Shown: positions 51,598 to 60,195, numbered from the stretch's first letter. The stretch: DNA of 64,000 nucleotides from Actinoplanes campanulatus (GCF_014647795.1 NZ_BMPW01000001.1:496001-560000); one strand, 5' to 3'. Numbers and translations: made by a program. Notes: generated from the letters alone by a model not told the origin.

Positions 51598-51945
51598 CTA
51601 GCGCTTGTTGTGGTACGCCTCGACCACGTTGCTCGGGATCCGGCCACGCTCGGAGACCGGGTAGCCGTTCTTGTTCGCCCACTCACGAATAGCCTGGTTC
51701 TGGTCCCGGCTGGAACGGCTCGACACGGCCGCGACGGCCCGCCGGGCAGTGGTCGGAACGTTGCCGTTGCGCCCCAGACGGGTAGCCGCGGAGAGGAACG
51801 GCTCCAGGGCTTTACGCAGCTTACCGGCGTTCTTCTCGGAGAGGTCGATGGTGTAGTTGACCCCGTCGAGACCGAATTCGACGGTGCGGTCGGCTTCACC
51901 CCCGTCGAGGTCGTCGGTCAGAACGGTAATTATCTGCTTGGCCAT
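51598..51945 (-). CDS. lsr2: Lsr2 nucleoid-associated protein
   Basis: 115 residues, normal length. N-terminal dimerisation domain [20 protein letters not shown]...[15 protein letters not shown], a Ser/Arg-rich linker and the C-terminal DNA-binding domain [20 protein letters not shown] with the RGR hook that reads the minor groove. Lsr2 is the actinobacterial H-NS-like silencer of AT-rich DNA. The ribosome site is GTAGGAG about 8-10 bases upstream. Monocistronic between its own promoter and terminator. Confidence 0.97.
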   Translation of the reverse strand: MAKQIITVLTDDLDGGEADRTVEFGLDGVNYTIDLSEKNAGKLRKALEPFLSAATRLGRNGNVPTTARRAVAAVSSRSSRDQNQAIREWANKNGYPVSERGRIPSNVVEAYHNKR

Positions 51946-52022
51946 GGTTGTTCGCTCCTACAGCGACGTCATTAGGCTGACGCCCGCCCCGGTTCTGGCC
52001 GCGAATGGTCGTCATCGCATTC

Positions 52023-52052
52023 ATTCTGTCGCCCGGGTGGTAGCCAGTGCAA
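52023..52052 (-). promoter_or_regulatory. Candidate lsr2 promoter
   Basis: On the minus strand TTGCAC (52047-52052) and CAGAAT (52023-52028) are 18 bp apart, about 75 bp upstream of the lsr2 start. Spacing and hexamers fit a housekeeping promoter. Confidence 0.45.
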
Positions 52053-52084
52053 ATTGCCCGTTCTGGCATGTCGCAATTGCCGGG

Positions 52085-52114
52085 CCCCTCGAGCCGTCGA
52101 CCGAGGGGGCTTTT
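52085..52114 (+). terminator. Plus-strand intrinsic terminator with no upstream gene
   Basis: CCCCTCG and CGAGGGG (52085-52091, 52102-52108) form a 7-bp stem followed by GCTTTT. On the minus strand no T tract follows, so it works rightward, yet no gene on the plus strand ends here. Confidence 0.5.
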
Positions 52115-52144
52115 CAGACCTGTGAATATGCGGTAACGTTCGCG

Positions 52145-52160
52145 GTGGGAGCGCTCCCAC
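52145..52160. promoter_or_regulatory. CebR-type operator GTGGGAGCGCTCCCAC without a target gene
   Basis: A perfect 16-bp palindrome containing TGGGAGCGCTCCCA, the cellobiose regulator CebR binding site known from Streptomyces. Nearby genes are lsr2 and an unknown regulator-like gene, neither linked to cellulose. Confidence 0.6.
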
Positions 52161-52327
52161 GTCGCCATCCCTCGCGATGGCCCGCAGACCCGAGCCGCCT
52201 CGTCGCCGATCCTCCGGTGCCGGGGCGGTTCGCCGTTTCCCGGTCCATGATCCGGACCATCCTGCCACGCGATCTCACCGTGCGCCGCACGCACGCTCCC
52301 CGCAGCGCGGCCAAGCGCTGCCAGACA

Positions 52328-52427
52328 GGCGGCCCTCCCACCGCCGCCCACCCACGCCGAACCCGCCCCGCCCCACAGGCGACCCTCCCACCGCCGCCCG
52401 CCCGCGCCGAGCCGGCCCTCGCCCAAC
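52328..52427. repeat. 50-bp imperfect tandem duplication, C-rich
   Basis: 52328-52377 and 52378-52427 start with GGCGGCCCTCCCACCGCC and GGCGACCCTCCCACCGCC and stay alike for about 35 bp before diverging. Non-coding. Confidence 0.7.
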
Positions 52428-52499
52428 TCCCCGCCGTCAGACCTGGCGGAGCGGCGCGAAAGGTTGTAAGCATGTAATCAGGTAAGCGAGGAGGTTGTC

Positions 52500-53051
52500 A
52501 TGCCAGTCCGATTCGCCGCCCCCGGTGGGCGCACCGAGCCACCCAACGCCGACGACGCCGCCGCCTGGATCATCGGCGCGCTCCCCGACGGCTGGTTCAC
52601 CGAGGCACCCGAGGTCGTCATCGACCGCGACGAGATCATCATCTGGGGCCGCCTGCCCCGGCCCGACCTGCCGGAGGACGCCACCGACGCCGACCGTGCC
52701 GCCGGCCAGGCCGGGCGGATCGCCGGGTTCCGGGAGGAGACCCGGGAGGGCCGGATCCGGGTCGCCCGCCAGGTCGAGCACCGCTACCAGCGCAAGGTCG
52801 CCTGGGGTGCCCGATGCGGGGAGACCTCGGAGCTCTTCACCCATCTGTCCGCACCGGTGATGACTCGGCTGCGTCAGCCCGAGCGCCAGGTCCTCGACAC
52901 CCTGGTCGACGCCGGCGTGGCCCGCTCCCGCTCCGAGGCGCTGGCCTGGTGCGTGAAGCTGGTCGGCCGGCACACCGAGGACTGGCTGGAGGAGCTGCGC
53001 TCAGCCATGACCCGCGTCGACGAACTCCGCCGCCGGGGACCAGAGGCTTAG
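52500..53051 (+). CDS. Conserved hypothetical protein with ribbon-helix-helix-like C-terminus
   Basis: 183 residues from ATG 52500, with GAGGAGG six bases upstream. The N-terminal half is acidic (ADDAAAWIIGALPDGWFTEA, EVVIDRDEIIIWGRL). The C-terminal part, RQPERQVLDTLVDAGVARSRSEA and LAWCVKLVGRHTEDWLEEL, resembles the helix pair of ribbon-helix-helix repressors, where RSEA begins helix 1. No recognised name. An orphan CebR-type palindrome lies 340 bp upstream. Confidence 0.75.
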   Translation: MPVRFAAPGGRTEPPNADDAAAWIIGALPDGWFTEAPEVVIDRDEIIIWGRLPRPDLPEDATDADRAAGQAGRIAGFREETREGRIRVARQVEHRYQRKVAWGARCGETSELFTHLSAPVMTRLRQPERQVLDTLVDAGVARSRSEALAWCVKLVGRHTEDWLEELRSAMTRVDELRRRGPEA

Positions 53052-53762
53052 AGATCCATCGTGGTCGAGGTCCGCGTTTCGCTTCAAGATCCTTTCTTGT
53101 ACGCGTGTCCTCGTCCCGCCGGATCAGGGCCGTCCCGTCCGGCCGGCGCGCGCTTACTGCCCGCTCCGGCCTGTGCCGCGCCCGCCGGGCGCAGATCGGT
53201 GGCCGGGCGGGCCCGGCCAGTCGCCACCACCCCCGTCTGCCGCCGGTCACGACCGCCCAGTCTTTCGGTCACCCTGAGCGGGGTGGTCACGCTCTCGCCC
53301 GCCAGGCGCCCCGACGTCCCTAGGCGGGCGCACACGGCGAGGTGGCCGAAGACGTGGTGGCCGCACACGGAAGACCCCGTGCGCGCGGCCACCACGGCCA
53401 TATGCCAGGTAGGCGACCACGACACCGCCTCCGTGTGCACCCACCCTGGTGGAGGCGCGACCACCCACCCCGGGCGACCGGCGTTTACGGCTGAAGGCAG
53501 GCAACCCGGGTGCCTGGCGGGCAGGAGCGTGGCGGCCCGGCACGAAGGCCCGGCCCGGCACGAAGGCCCGGCCCGGCACCAAGGCCCGGCCCGGCACGGC
53601 GGGCCGCCGCCGACCGGCACGGTCTGGCAAGGTTCGGCGGGGTTCGGCGTGAGGGTGCGCTTCGGCCCGGTGGGCGCGTTGCGGGCGTGAGGCGGGCAGC
53701 GGCTCGCGTGGAGCGGGTGGGACGGCCGCTGTGGGGCGGGGCGGCGCACCGCGTACGAGATC
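53052..53762. other. Gene-free 700-bp region with a tandem repeat
   Basis: Open frames here have low third-position GC and no family likeness, so I treat the region as non-coding. It contains the 18-bp repeat array listed at 53536-53598. Confidence 0.55.
53536..53598. repeat. 18-bp tandem repeat, 3.5 copies
   Basis: Unit CCCGGCACGAAGGCCCGG at 53536, 53554 and 53572 (one change in the third), then half a unit to 53598. Confidence 0.9.
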
Positions 53763-54506
53763 ATGGTCCGTAGGGTGAGTGGCGTGTTGCGTGAGGTCAC
53801 CGCGATCCGTTATGTGACGCCCCTGCGGGAGGGCGGCTCGTTGCCCGGTGTCGTCGAGACGGACGATCTCGGGACGTATGTGGTCAAGTTCCGCGGAGCG
53901 GGCCAGGGGCCGCGCGCGCTGGTGGCCGAGGTGATCGCCGGGGAGCTGGCGCGGCGGCTCGGGCTGCCGGTGCCGGAGCTGGCCCGGGTGGAGCTCGATC
54001 CGGTGGTGGCCCGCGCCGAGCCGGACGAGGAGGTCCAGGAGCTGATCAAGGCGAGCGCCGGGGGCAATCTGGGGATGGACTTCCTGCCCGGTTCGCTGGG
54101 GTACGACCCGGTGGCCCACCCGGTGGACACCGCGCTGGCCAGCCGGATCGTCGCCTTCGACGCGTTCGTGGAGAACGTGGACCGCAGCTGGCGTAACCCC
54201 AACCTGCTGATCTGGCACGGCCGGCTCTGGCTGATCGATCATGGGGCGACGCTCTACTTCCACCACAACTGGGCGCGCGCCGAGCAGGTGGTGCACCGGC
54301 CCTACCGGTGGGACGACCACGTGCTGAGGCCGTACGCGAACGGGCTCGCCACCGAGGGCCCGGCGCTGGCCGCACGGATCACCCCGGAGCTGCTGGCCGA
54401 GGTGATCGATCTGGTGCCGCAGGAGTGGCTGGAGGACGGCGACCGGGCCGCCTACCTGAGCCATCTGTCCCGTCGAGCCGAGCGGCCGGAGGCGTGGCTG
54501 CCATGA
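53763..54506 (+). CDS. HipA-like kinase-fold protein
   Basis: 247 residues from ATG 53763; a GTG at 53784 is an alternative. The sequence keeps the HipA/PI-kinase-like core: TYVVKFRGAGQGPRALVAEV (ATP lysine in VVKF), AFVENVDRSWRNPNLLIW (catalytic Asp with Asn) and LWLIDHGATLYFHH (metal Asp). It lacks the HipA N-terminal domain and any adjacent HipB. Paired by a 4-bp overlap with a DUF3037 gene, a combination seen repeatedly in bacteria. Target unknown; could be a toxin-like or metabolic kinase. Confidence 0.83.
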   Translation: MVRRVSGVLREVTAIRYVTPLREGGSLPGVVETDDLGTYVVKFRGAGQGPRALVAEVIAGELARRLGLPVPELARVELDPVVARAEPDEEVQELIKASAGGNLGMDFLPGSLGYDPVAHPVDTALASRIVAFDAFVENVDRSWRNPNLLIWHGRLWLIDHGATLYFHHNWARAEQVVHRPYRWDDHVLRPYANGLATEGPALAARITPELLAEVIDLVPQEWLEDGDRAAYLSHLSRRAERPEAWLP

Positions 54507-54868
54507 CACCGTACGAGTACGCGATCATCCAGGCCATGCCGCGGGTCGAGCGCGGTGAGCTGATCAACGTCGGGGTGCTGCTCTACTGCCAGCGGCGGGA
54601 CTTCCTGTCCGCGCGGACGCATCTGGACGAGTCCCGGCTGCTCGCGCTGGACCCGTCGGCCGACGTGGCGGCGATCCGGGCCGCGCTGGACGCCTGGGAC
54701 CGGACCTGTGGCGGCAGCGGGGCGGCCGAGGGGATGCGGCAGGGTGAGCGGTTCCGCTGGCTGGTGGCGCCGCGCAGCACGATTCTGCGGGCCGGGCCGG
54801 TCCACATGGGCCTGACCGCCGACCCGGAGGCCGAGTTGAAACGACTTGTCGAGTTGCTGGTGCGCTGA
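54503..54868 (+). CDS. DUF3037-family protein
   Basis: 121 residues from ATG 54503, overlapping the HipA-like stop (ATGA). Family phrases: YEYAIIQAMPRVERGELINV, GVLLYCQRRDFLSAR and FRWLVAPRSTILRAGPVHMG. No activity is known; the constant pairing with the HipA-like gene suggests a partner or regulator of the kinase. Confidence 0.85.
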   Translation: MTPYEYAIIQAMPRVERGELINVGVLLYCQRRDFLSARTHLDESRLLALDPSADVAAIRAALDAWDRTCGGSGAAEGMRQGERFRWLVAPRSTILRAGPVHMGLTADPEAELKRLVELLVR

Positions 54869-54908
54869 CGGGGCACCCGGCGGCCACAAAACCCGGCAGA
54901 CTGATCGG

Positions 54909-55976
54909 ATGCAGCTCCCGCTGAACCCGCCGGTCAGGCCGATGCTCGCGAAACCCGTCGCGGAGATCCCGCCCGGCCAGCTCTACGAGCCCAAATGGGA
55001 CGGATTCCGGTCGATCGTCTTCCGGGACGGCGACGAGGTGGAGATCGGCAGCCGCAACGAGAAGCCGATGACCCGCTACTTCCCCGAGGTGGTCGCCGCC
55101 GTCCTGGCGAACTTCCCGGAGCGGGCGGTGATCGACGGCGAGGTGATCGTCGCCGACACCGAGCGGAACACTCTCGATTTCGAGGCGCTCCAGCAGCGCA
55201 TCCATCCGGCGGCCAGCCGGGTCAGGCTGCTGTCCGAGCAGACTCCGGCGAGTTTCGTGGCTTTCGACCTGCTCGCGCTCGGCGACGAGGATCTGACCGG
55301 GCTGCCGTTCCAGGAGCGCCGGGCCAGGCTGGCGGATACCTTGAAGAACGCCGAACCTCCGGTGTACGTGACTCCCGCGACCGATGATCTGGAGACCGCC
55401 CGCCGGTGGTTCGCCGAGTTCGAGGGCGCCGGGCTGGACGGGCTGATCGCCAAGGGGCGGGATCTGACGTACCAGCCGGACAAGCGGGTGATGTCGAAGA
55501 TCAAGCACAAGCGGACCGCGGACTGCGTGGTGGCCGGCTACCGGGTGCACAAGTCGGCCGACAACCGGATCGGGTCGCTGCTGCTGGGCCTGCACGACGA
55601 GCGTGGTGTCCTGGTGAGCGTCGGGGTGATCGGCTCGTTCCCGATGAAGGTGCGCGAGGAGCTGTTCGAGGAGTTGCAGCCGCTGGTCACCACGTTCGAG
55701 GGACACCCGTGGAACTGGGCGGCCCACGAGCAGGGCGAGCGCACCCCGCGCAAGAACGAGGTGAGCAGGTGGAACGCGGGCAAGGACCTGTCGTTCACGC
55801 CGCTGCGGCCGGAGCGGGTCGTCGAGGTCCGCTACGACTACATGGAGGGGATCCGGTTCCGGCACACCGCCCAGTTCGAGCGGTGGCGTCCCGATCGCGA
55901 CCCGCTGACCTGCACGTACGAGCAGTTGGAGCGCCCGGTGCGGTTCGACTTGGCCGAGGTCCTCACGAGCCGTTGA
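54909..55976 (+). CDS. ATP-dependent DNA ligase (LigC/LigD-ligase type)
   Basis: 355 residues. The adenylation lysine is in EPKWDGFRSIVFRDG (motif I, K29), with motif IV DGLIAKG and motif V SKIKHKRTADCVV, then an OB-fold domain. It lacks polymerase and nuclease domains, so it is a stand-alone ligase of the LigC kind. Together with the two polymerase-domain proteins (4998-5945, 58490-59515) it could supply split NHEJ functions. 40 bp after DUF3037. Confidence 0.92.
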   Translation: MQLPLNPPVRPMLAKPVAEIPPGQLYEPKWDGFRSIVFRDGDEVEIGSRNEKPMTRYFPEVVAAVLANFPERAVIDGEVIVADTERNTLDFEALQQRIHPAASRVRLLSEQTPASFVAFDLLALGDEDLTGLPFQERRARLADTLKNAEPPVYVTPATDDLETARRWFAEFEGAGLDGLIAKGRDLTYQPDKRVMSKIKHKRTADCVVAGYRVHKSADNRIGSLLLGLHDERGVLVSVGVIGSFPMKVREELFEELQPLVTTFEGHPWNWAAHEQGERTPRKNEVSRWNAGKDLSFTPLRPERVVEVRYDYMEGIRFRHTAQFERWRPDRDPLTCTYEQLERPVRFDLAEVLTSR

Positions 55977-56011
55977 GGGGCGCACCGGCGCGGACCGGAT
56001 AGGGTCGGTAT

Positions 56012-57586
56012 GTGGATCGTCGCTCGCGCCTGGCCGTCGCAGTCCTCGCCGTTCTGGTCACGGTCACCGGCTGCACCCTGCCGTCGTTCGCTCCGGAGGG
56101 CTCCGACCAGCCGGCCCGGGCGGAGTCCGGCACGTCCGTGCCCGGCTCGGCGGAGCCCGGCACCGCGCAGTGGCGGCCCTGCCCCGAGGTGCCGCAGGAC
56201 CTGGTCGGCCGGACCGCGCCCGGGATGACCTACCAGTGCGCGACGGTCCAGGTGCCGGAGGACTGGGCGAAGCCGGACGCCGGCAAGAAGTACGACATCT
56301 CGATGATCCGGATCCGTTCCGGCAAGCAGAAGGCGTCGGAACGGATCGGCTCGCTGCTGCTCAATCCGGGCGGCCCGGGTGGCTCGGGTGTCGACCTGGC
56401 GGTCTACCTGACGTTCGGGGAGAAGCTGGGCGGCCTGCCCACCGAGATCACCGACCGGTTCGACATCGTCGGCTTCGACCCGCGCGGGATCAACCGGTCC
56501 AGCCCGGTCAAGTGCATCGACGCGAAGGACCAGGACGCCTCCTTCGCCGCCGACCCGGACCCGGTGAGCCAGGCCGAGTTCGACACGGTGGCGGCGCTCA
56601 CCAAGAAGATCGCCGACGGCTGCACCAAGAAGTACGGCGAGGACCTGAGCGACTTCGCCACCGAACAGGCCGCCCGTGACGTGGACGCGCTGCGCGCCGC
56701 GGTCGGCGACGAGAAGCTCACCTACCTGGGGTATTCGTACGGCACCCTGCTCGGCGCCACCTACGCGCAGTTGTTCCCGCAGAACGTGCGGGCCCTGGTG
56801 CTGGACGGCGCGGTCGACCCGACGGAGACCTTCACGCAGGGTTCGGAGCAGCAGGCCAAGGGCTTCGAGCGGGCGTTCACCAACTTCACCAAGTGGTGCA
56901 CGACCGAGCCCAGCCGCTGCCCGATCGCGCCGGACGCCCGGGGCGCCGTGACCGACGCGCTCGCCAAGGCCGAGACGTCGCCGGTGCGCGGGCCGGACGG
57001 GCGGGACGCCACGGCCGGCTGGGTGTTCCTCGGGCTGATCTCGTCGCTCTACACCGAGTCCGGCTGGGCCGACCTGGCCAACGCCATCGACGACCTCCGA
57101 ACCGGTGACGCGACCGGCATCTTCGAGCTGGCCGACCAGTATGCGGAACGCGAACCCGACGGCACCTACTCCAACCTGTTCGACGCCAACCTGACGGTGA
57201 ACTGCGTGGACAACCAGAAGGCGCCGGGCGTCGCCGAGATCCGTAGGCTCCAGGGCGAGTGGCGGTCCAAGTACCCGCTGTTCGGAGCACCGATGGCGGT
57301 CGGGATGCTGCCGTGCGCGTACTGGGGTGGCGGCCGGGATCCGTACCCGGCCGGGGAGGCGAAGGGGGCGCCGCCGATCCTGGTGGTGGGCACGACCGGG
57401 GACCCGGCCACGCCGTACGAGAACACCGCCGACCTGGCGAACATGCTGGGTGTCGGGCAGGTGCTCACGTGGGAGGGCGAGGGACACACCGCCTACCCCT
57501 CGACCACGTGCATCAAGGACGCGGTGGACCGCTATCTGCTGGACCTGAAGATGCCGCCGGAGGGTCTGCGCTGCCCTCCGAAGTGA
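56012..57586 (+). CDS. Alpha/beta-hydrolase lipoprotein, TAP-like peptidase (SlpD/SlpE type)
   Basis: 524 residues from GTG 56012. Lipoprotein signal with lipobox VTGC, Pro/Ser-rich linker, then an S33-type peptidase fold: LLNPGGPGGSGVDL (oxyanion side), nucleophile in YLGYSYGTLLGATYAQ, Asp in TTGDPATPYENT and His in WEGEGHTAYPSTTC in the TAP C-terminal domain. Related Streptomyces enzymes release tripeptides from secreted proteins. It ends inside a convergent channel gene with a 74-bp overlap. Confidence 0.92.
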   Translation: MDRRSRLAVAVLAVLVTVTGCTLPSFAPEGSDQPARAESGTSVPGSAEPGTAQWRPCPEVPQDLVGRTAPGMTYQCATVQVPEDWAKPDAGKKYDISMIRIRSGKQKASERIGSLLLNPGGPGGSGVDLAVYLTFGEKLGGLPTEITDRFDIVGFDPRGINRSSPVKCIDAKDQDASFAADPDPVSQAEFDTVAALTKKIADGCTKKYGEDLSDFATEQAARDVDALRAAVGDEKLTYLGYSYGTLLGATYAQLFPQNVRALVLDGAVDPTETFTQGSEQQAKGFERAFTNFTKWCTTEPSRCPIAPDARGAVTDALAKAETSPVRGPDGRDATAGWVFLGLISSLYTESGWADLANAIDDLRTGDATGIFELADQYAEREPDGTYSNLFDANLTVNCVDNQKAPGVAEIRRLQGEWRSKYPLFGAPMAVGMLPCAYWGGGRDPYPAGEAKGAPPILVVGTTGDPATPYENTADLANMLGVGQVLTWEGEGHTAYPSTTCIKDAVDRYLLDLKMPPEGLRCPPK

Positions 57587-57995
57587 CCACTCCCTGACGG
57601 GCGGCCATCTCCTCGAGCAGTGTGCGTACCCGTCGGAGGTTGGCCTTGAGCTCTTCCTGCTCCTCGTGGCGGAAGGCGTCGTTGTCGACGATCAGCCTGC
57701 TGGCGAAGTGCGCGGTGATCAGCGGGATCACCAGCAGCACCATGACCGAGATGAGGATCCCGGCCATCACCCGGGCCTGCCAGGTCGCGGGTGAGATGTC
57801 GCCGTAGCCGACCGTGGACGCGGTGACGACGGCCCACCAGATCGAGTCGCCGATGGTCCTCTCCTCGAAATGGTGGTACAGGGTGCCGCAGATGATGATG
57901 AGCATCGAGTAGGACAGCAGCAGCGTCTTCGGCGAGTTGGCCAGCCAGACCATCCCGCGGTAGACGAGTTTCGGCAGCGTGAGCAGCGCGTGCAT
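57513..57995 (-). CDS. Two-helix potassium channel
   Basis: 160 residues. Helix 1 (KTLLLSYSMLIIICGTLYH), pore loop with the selectivity filter TVGYGD at residues 61-66, and helix 2 (AGILISVMVLLVIPLITAHFA), the Ion_trans_2 layout; four subunits make the pore. The C-terminal tail is acidic, then Pro/Ser-rich, and its last 25 codons are antisense to the peptidase gene. No ligand-binding RCK domain is present. Confidence 0.9.
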   Translation of the reverse strand: MHALLTLPKLVYRGMVWLANSPKTLLLSYSMLIIICGTLYHHFEERTIGDSIWWAVVTASTVGYGDISPATWQARVMAGILISVMVLLVIPLITAHFASRLIVDNDAFRHEEQEELKANLRRVRTLLEEMAARQGVVTSEGSADPPAASSGPADSGPPRP

Positions 57996-58051
57996 GTGGC
58001 CATGGTGCCCGAGGTGAACGGTCCGCGACAGCCCGTGACAAGCTTTCGATC

Positions 58052-58501
58052 ATGCAGATCCGGATCGCCACCCGTGCCGACGTCCCCGCCGTGCTCGGCC
58101 TGCTCGCCGATGACGACATCAGCCGTACCCGTGGCTTCGGGTCAGCCGACATCGAGCCGGGGATCTGGGCGGCCTTCGAGGCCATCGACTCCGACGACCG
58201 CAACTACCTGATCGTGGCCGTCGACGGCGACGAGGTGGTCGGCACCTGCCAGCTCACCTTCATCCCCGGGCTGAGCCGGGGCGGCGCCGAGCGGATGCTG
58301 ATCGAGGCGGTCCGGATCAGCTCGGCCCGGCGCGGGAAGGGCCTCGGCGGGGAGCTGATGCGCTGGGCGATCGAGCGGGCGCGGGCGCGCGGCTGCCGGA
58401 TCGTGCAGCTGACCACGGACAAGCGCCGCACCGACGCGCACCGGTTCTACGAGGCGCTCGGCTTCGAGGCCTCGCACGAGGGCATGAAGCTACTTCTGTG
58501 A
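58052..58501 (+). CDS. GNAT-family N-acetyltransferase
   Basis: 149 residues, one GNAT domain: IRIATRADVPAVLGLLADDD, EVVGTCQLTFIPGLSRGGAE, the acetyl-CoA loop ARRGKGLGGELMRWAIERAR and QLTTDKRRTDAHRFYEALGF. Substrate unknown. Converges with the LigD-type gene with a 12-bp overlap. Confidence 0.9.
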   Translation: MQIRIATRADVPAVLGLLADDDISRTRGFGSADIEPGIWAAFEAIDSDDRNYLIVAVDGDEVVGTCQLTFIPGLSRGGAERMLIEAVRISSARRGKGLGGELMRWAIERARARGCRIVQLTTDKRRTDAHRFYEALGFEASHEGMKLLL

Positions 58502-59515
58502 CTTGAGGTCGCGGTCCTTGGACGGCTGCACCCGTTTCGGCTCGCCGGGCATCTTCGGATGGTCCGGCGGGTAGGGCAGGTCGCCGAGGCCGTCGCGCTC
58601 GTCGCGCTCCACCCACTCCAGCAGCGGGGTGAGGTCGTGGGCCACGTCGTCGATGCCGGCGTGCGGGTCGCCGCCCTTCGTGAACCGGGCCGGCACGGTC
58701 CGCAGGTCGAAGTCGTCGGGCTCGACCTCGGCCAGCTCGGCCCAGGTGACCGGGGTGGAGACGGTGGCCCGGGCGTTGGCGCGCAGCGAGTAGGCGCAGG
58801 CGATGGTGCGGTCCCGGGCCATCTGGTTGTAGTCGAGGAACACCCGCTCGCCGCGCTCCTCCTTCCACCAGGAGGTGGTGATGCCGGCCGGGTTGCGGCG
58901 CTCCACCTCACGGGCCAGGGCGATCGCCGCGCGGCGCACGTCGATGAAGGACCAGCGCGGCTCGATGCGCACGTAGACGTGCACGCCGCGGCCGCCGGAG
59001 GTCTTCGGGAACCCGGTCCAGCCCAGGTCGGCGAGGACCTCGCGGACCACGCCGGCGGTGGCGACCACGTCGGCGAAGCCGGTGCCGGGCTGCGGGTCGA
59101 GGTCGATGCGCAGCTCGTCGGGCTCGTCCGGGGCGGTGGCGCGGACCGGCCAGGGGTGGAAGACCACGGTGCCCATCTGCGCGGCCCAGGCGACGTGGGC
59201 CAGGTCCGCGGGGCTGAGCTCGTCGGCCGTACGCATGCTCGGGAACTTGATCGTGGCGGTTTTGATCCAGTCGGGGACGCCGCGGGTGGGGATCCGCTTC
59301 TGGAAGAACATCTCGCCCTCGATGCCGTCCGGGAAGCGCTGCAACGTGGTGGGACGGTCGTGCAGGGCCCGCAGGATGCCGTCGCCGACGGCCAGGTAGT
59401 ACTCGAAGACGTCGCGCTTGGTGAATCCGCGCTCGGGGAAGACCATCTTGTCCGGGCTGCTCAGGCGCACGGTGTGGCCGGCGACCTCGTGCTCTTCCGC
59501 GGCGGCTTTCGGCAT
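58490..59515 (-). CDS. ligD: LigD-type polymerase/primase domain protein, second copy
   Basis: 341 residues from ATG 59515. Same fold and motifs as 4998-5945: MVFPERGFTKRDVFEYYLAV, LRIDLDPQPG (metal pair), KTSGGRGVHVYVRIEPRWSF and LDYNQMARDRTIACAYSLRA. It differs by a longer basic tail (KMPGEPKRVQPSKDRDLKSQ). Two divergent paralogues suggest separate roles in gap filling or end joining. No Ku or ligase is adjacent, although a ligase lies 2.5 kb away. Confidence 0.92.
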   Translation of the reverse strand: MPKAAAEEHEVAGHTVRLSSPDKMVFPERGFTKRDVFEYYLAVGDGILRALHDRPTTLQRFPDGIEGEMFFQKRIPTRGVPDWIKTATIKFPSMRTADELSPADLAHVAWAAQMGTVVFHPWPVRATAPDEPDELRIDLDPQPGTGFADVVATAGVVREVLADLGWTGFPKTSGGRGVHVYVRIEPRWSFIDVRRAAIALAREVERRNPAGITTSWWKEERGERVFLDYNQMARDRTIACAYSLRANARATVSTPVTWAELAEVEPDDFDLRTVPARFTKGGDPHAGIDDVAHDLTPLLEWVERDERDGLGDLPYPPDHPKMPGEPKRVQPSKDRDLKSQK

Positions 59516-59544
59516 GCCTCTCAGCTTAGGGGCCGATGCGCGGG

Positions 59545-59572
59545 GAGGCCGCCCGGCAAACCGGACGGCCTC
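59545..59572 (-). terminator. Terminator after the sortase-type surface protein gene
   Basis: A 12-bp stem (GAGGCCGTCCGG against CCGGGCGGCCTC on the minus strand, one wobble) and a four-base loop, 20 bp after the stop at 59593. Confidence 0.75.
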
Positions 59573-59592
59573 TACCATTTTATGCTGATATT

Positions 59593-60096
59593 TCAGACAT
59601 TACGCCGGCGACGCGTGTACCAGACGGCCGCGGTGCCGGCCGCCACCATCAGACCACCGGCGGCCAGCACGCCCCCGGACGGGGAGCCGGTCAGCGGGAG
59701 CGTGTCGCCGGAGCTGACGCCCGCGCCCGCGGTGGTCTGGGTCGGCTTCGGCGTGGCGATCTCCGAGCTGACCCCGGCCGGCGGCACCGTGTTGACGTTG
59801 CCGGTCGGCAGGCTCGGGCTGGGGCTCGGCGTCTCGCTCACGCCGCCGTAGCCCGGCTTGCCGCGGGTCGGCGGGGTCGCGGTCACGGCGTTGACGGCGG
59901 CGGGCGGCGCGGCCTCGCCGCCGTAGCCGTCGCCCCCCTGGTCGCCCGGTTCAGGACTCGGCGCCGCCATGATGTGACCGGCGTTGGCGGCGAGATCGGC
60001 GGACGCCGTCGCGGGCGTGGCGCCGAGGGCGAGAGCGGCGAGGACAGTGGCGCCGACCGTGGGAAGTCCAGCGGTCAGCCGACGCGAAAAGCTCAT
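59593..60096 (-). CDS. Secreted protein with LPxTG-type sortase signal
   Basis: 167 residues. Signal peptide with cleavage near TASA; a Pro/Thr/Ser-rich middle; then LPLTG (about residue 137), a hydrophobic helix and the basic tail RRRRNV, the complete sorting signal for covalent attachment to the wall. No globular domain is visible, so it may be a stalk or spacer. The region before the ATG lacks a Shine-Dalgarno sequence (ACGGATACTCCTC). Confidence 0.85.
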   Translation of the reverse strand: MSFSRRLTAGLPTVGATVLAALALGATPATASADLAANAGHIMAAPSPEPGDQGGDGYGGEAAPPAAVNAVTATPPTRGKPGYGGVSETPSPSPSLPTGNVNTVPPAGVSSEIATPKPTQTTAGAGVSSGDTLPLTGSPSGGVLAAGGLMVAAGTAAVWYTRRRRNV

Positions 60097-60195
60097 GAGG
60101 AGTATCCGTTCTGTTGCTGAAGGTACGGTTCCATGGTCGCACGGGAGCTTAACGGTAATTGCCCGTTTTACCCGGAAACACCCCGAGGCGGGTCT

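Noticed and set aside
53061-53690. 209-codon frame as a gene
   Set aside because: Third-position GC is low, codon use is unlike neighbours and the repeat array lies within it.
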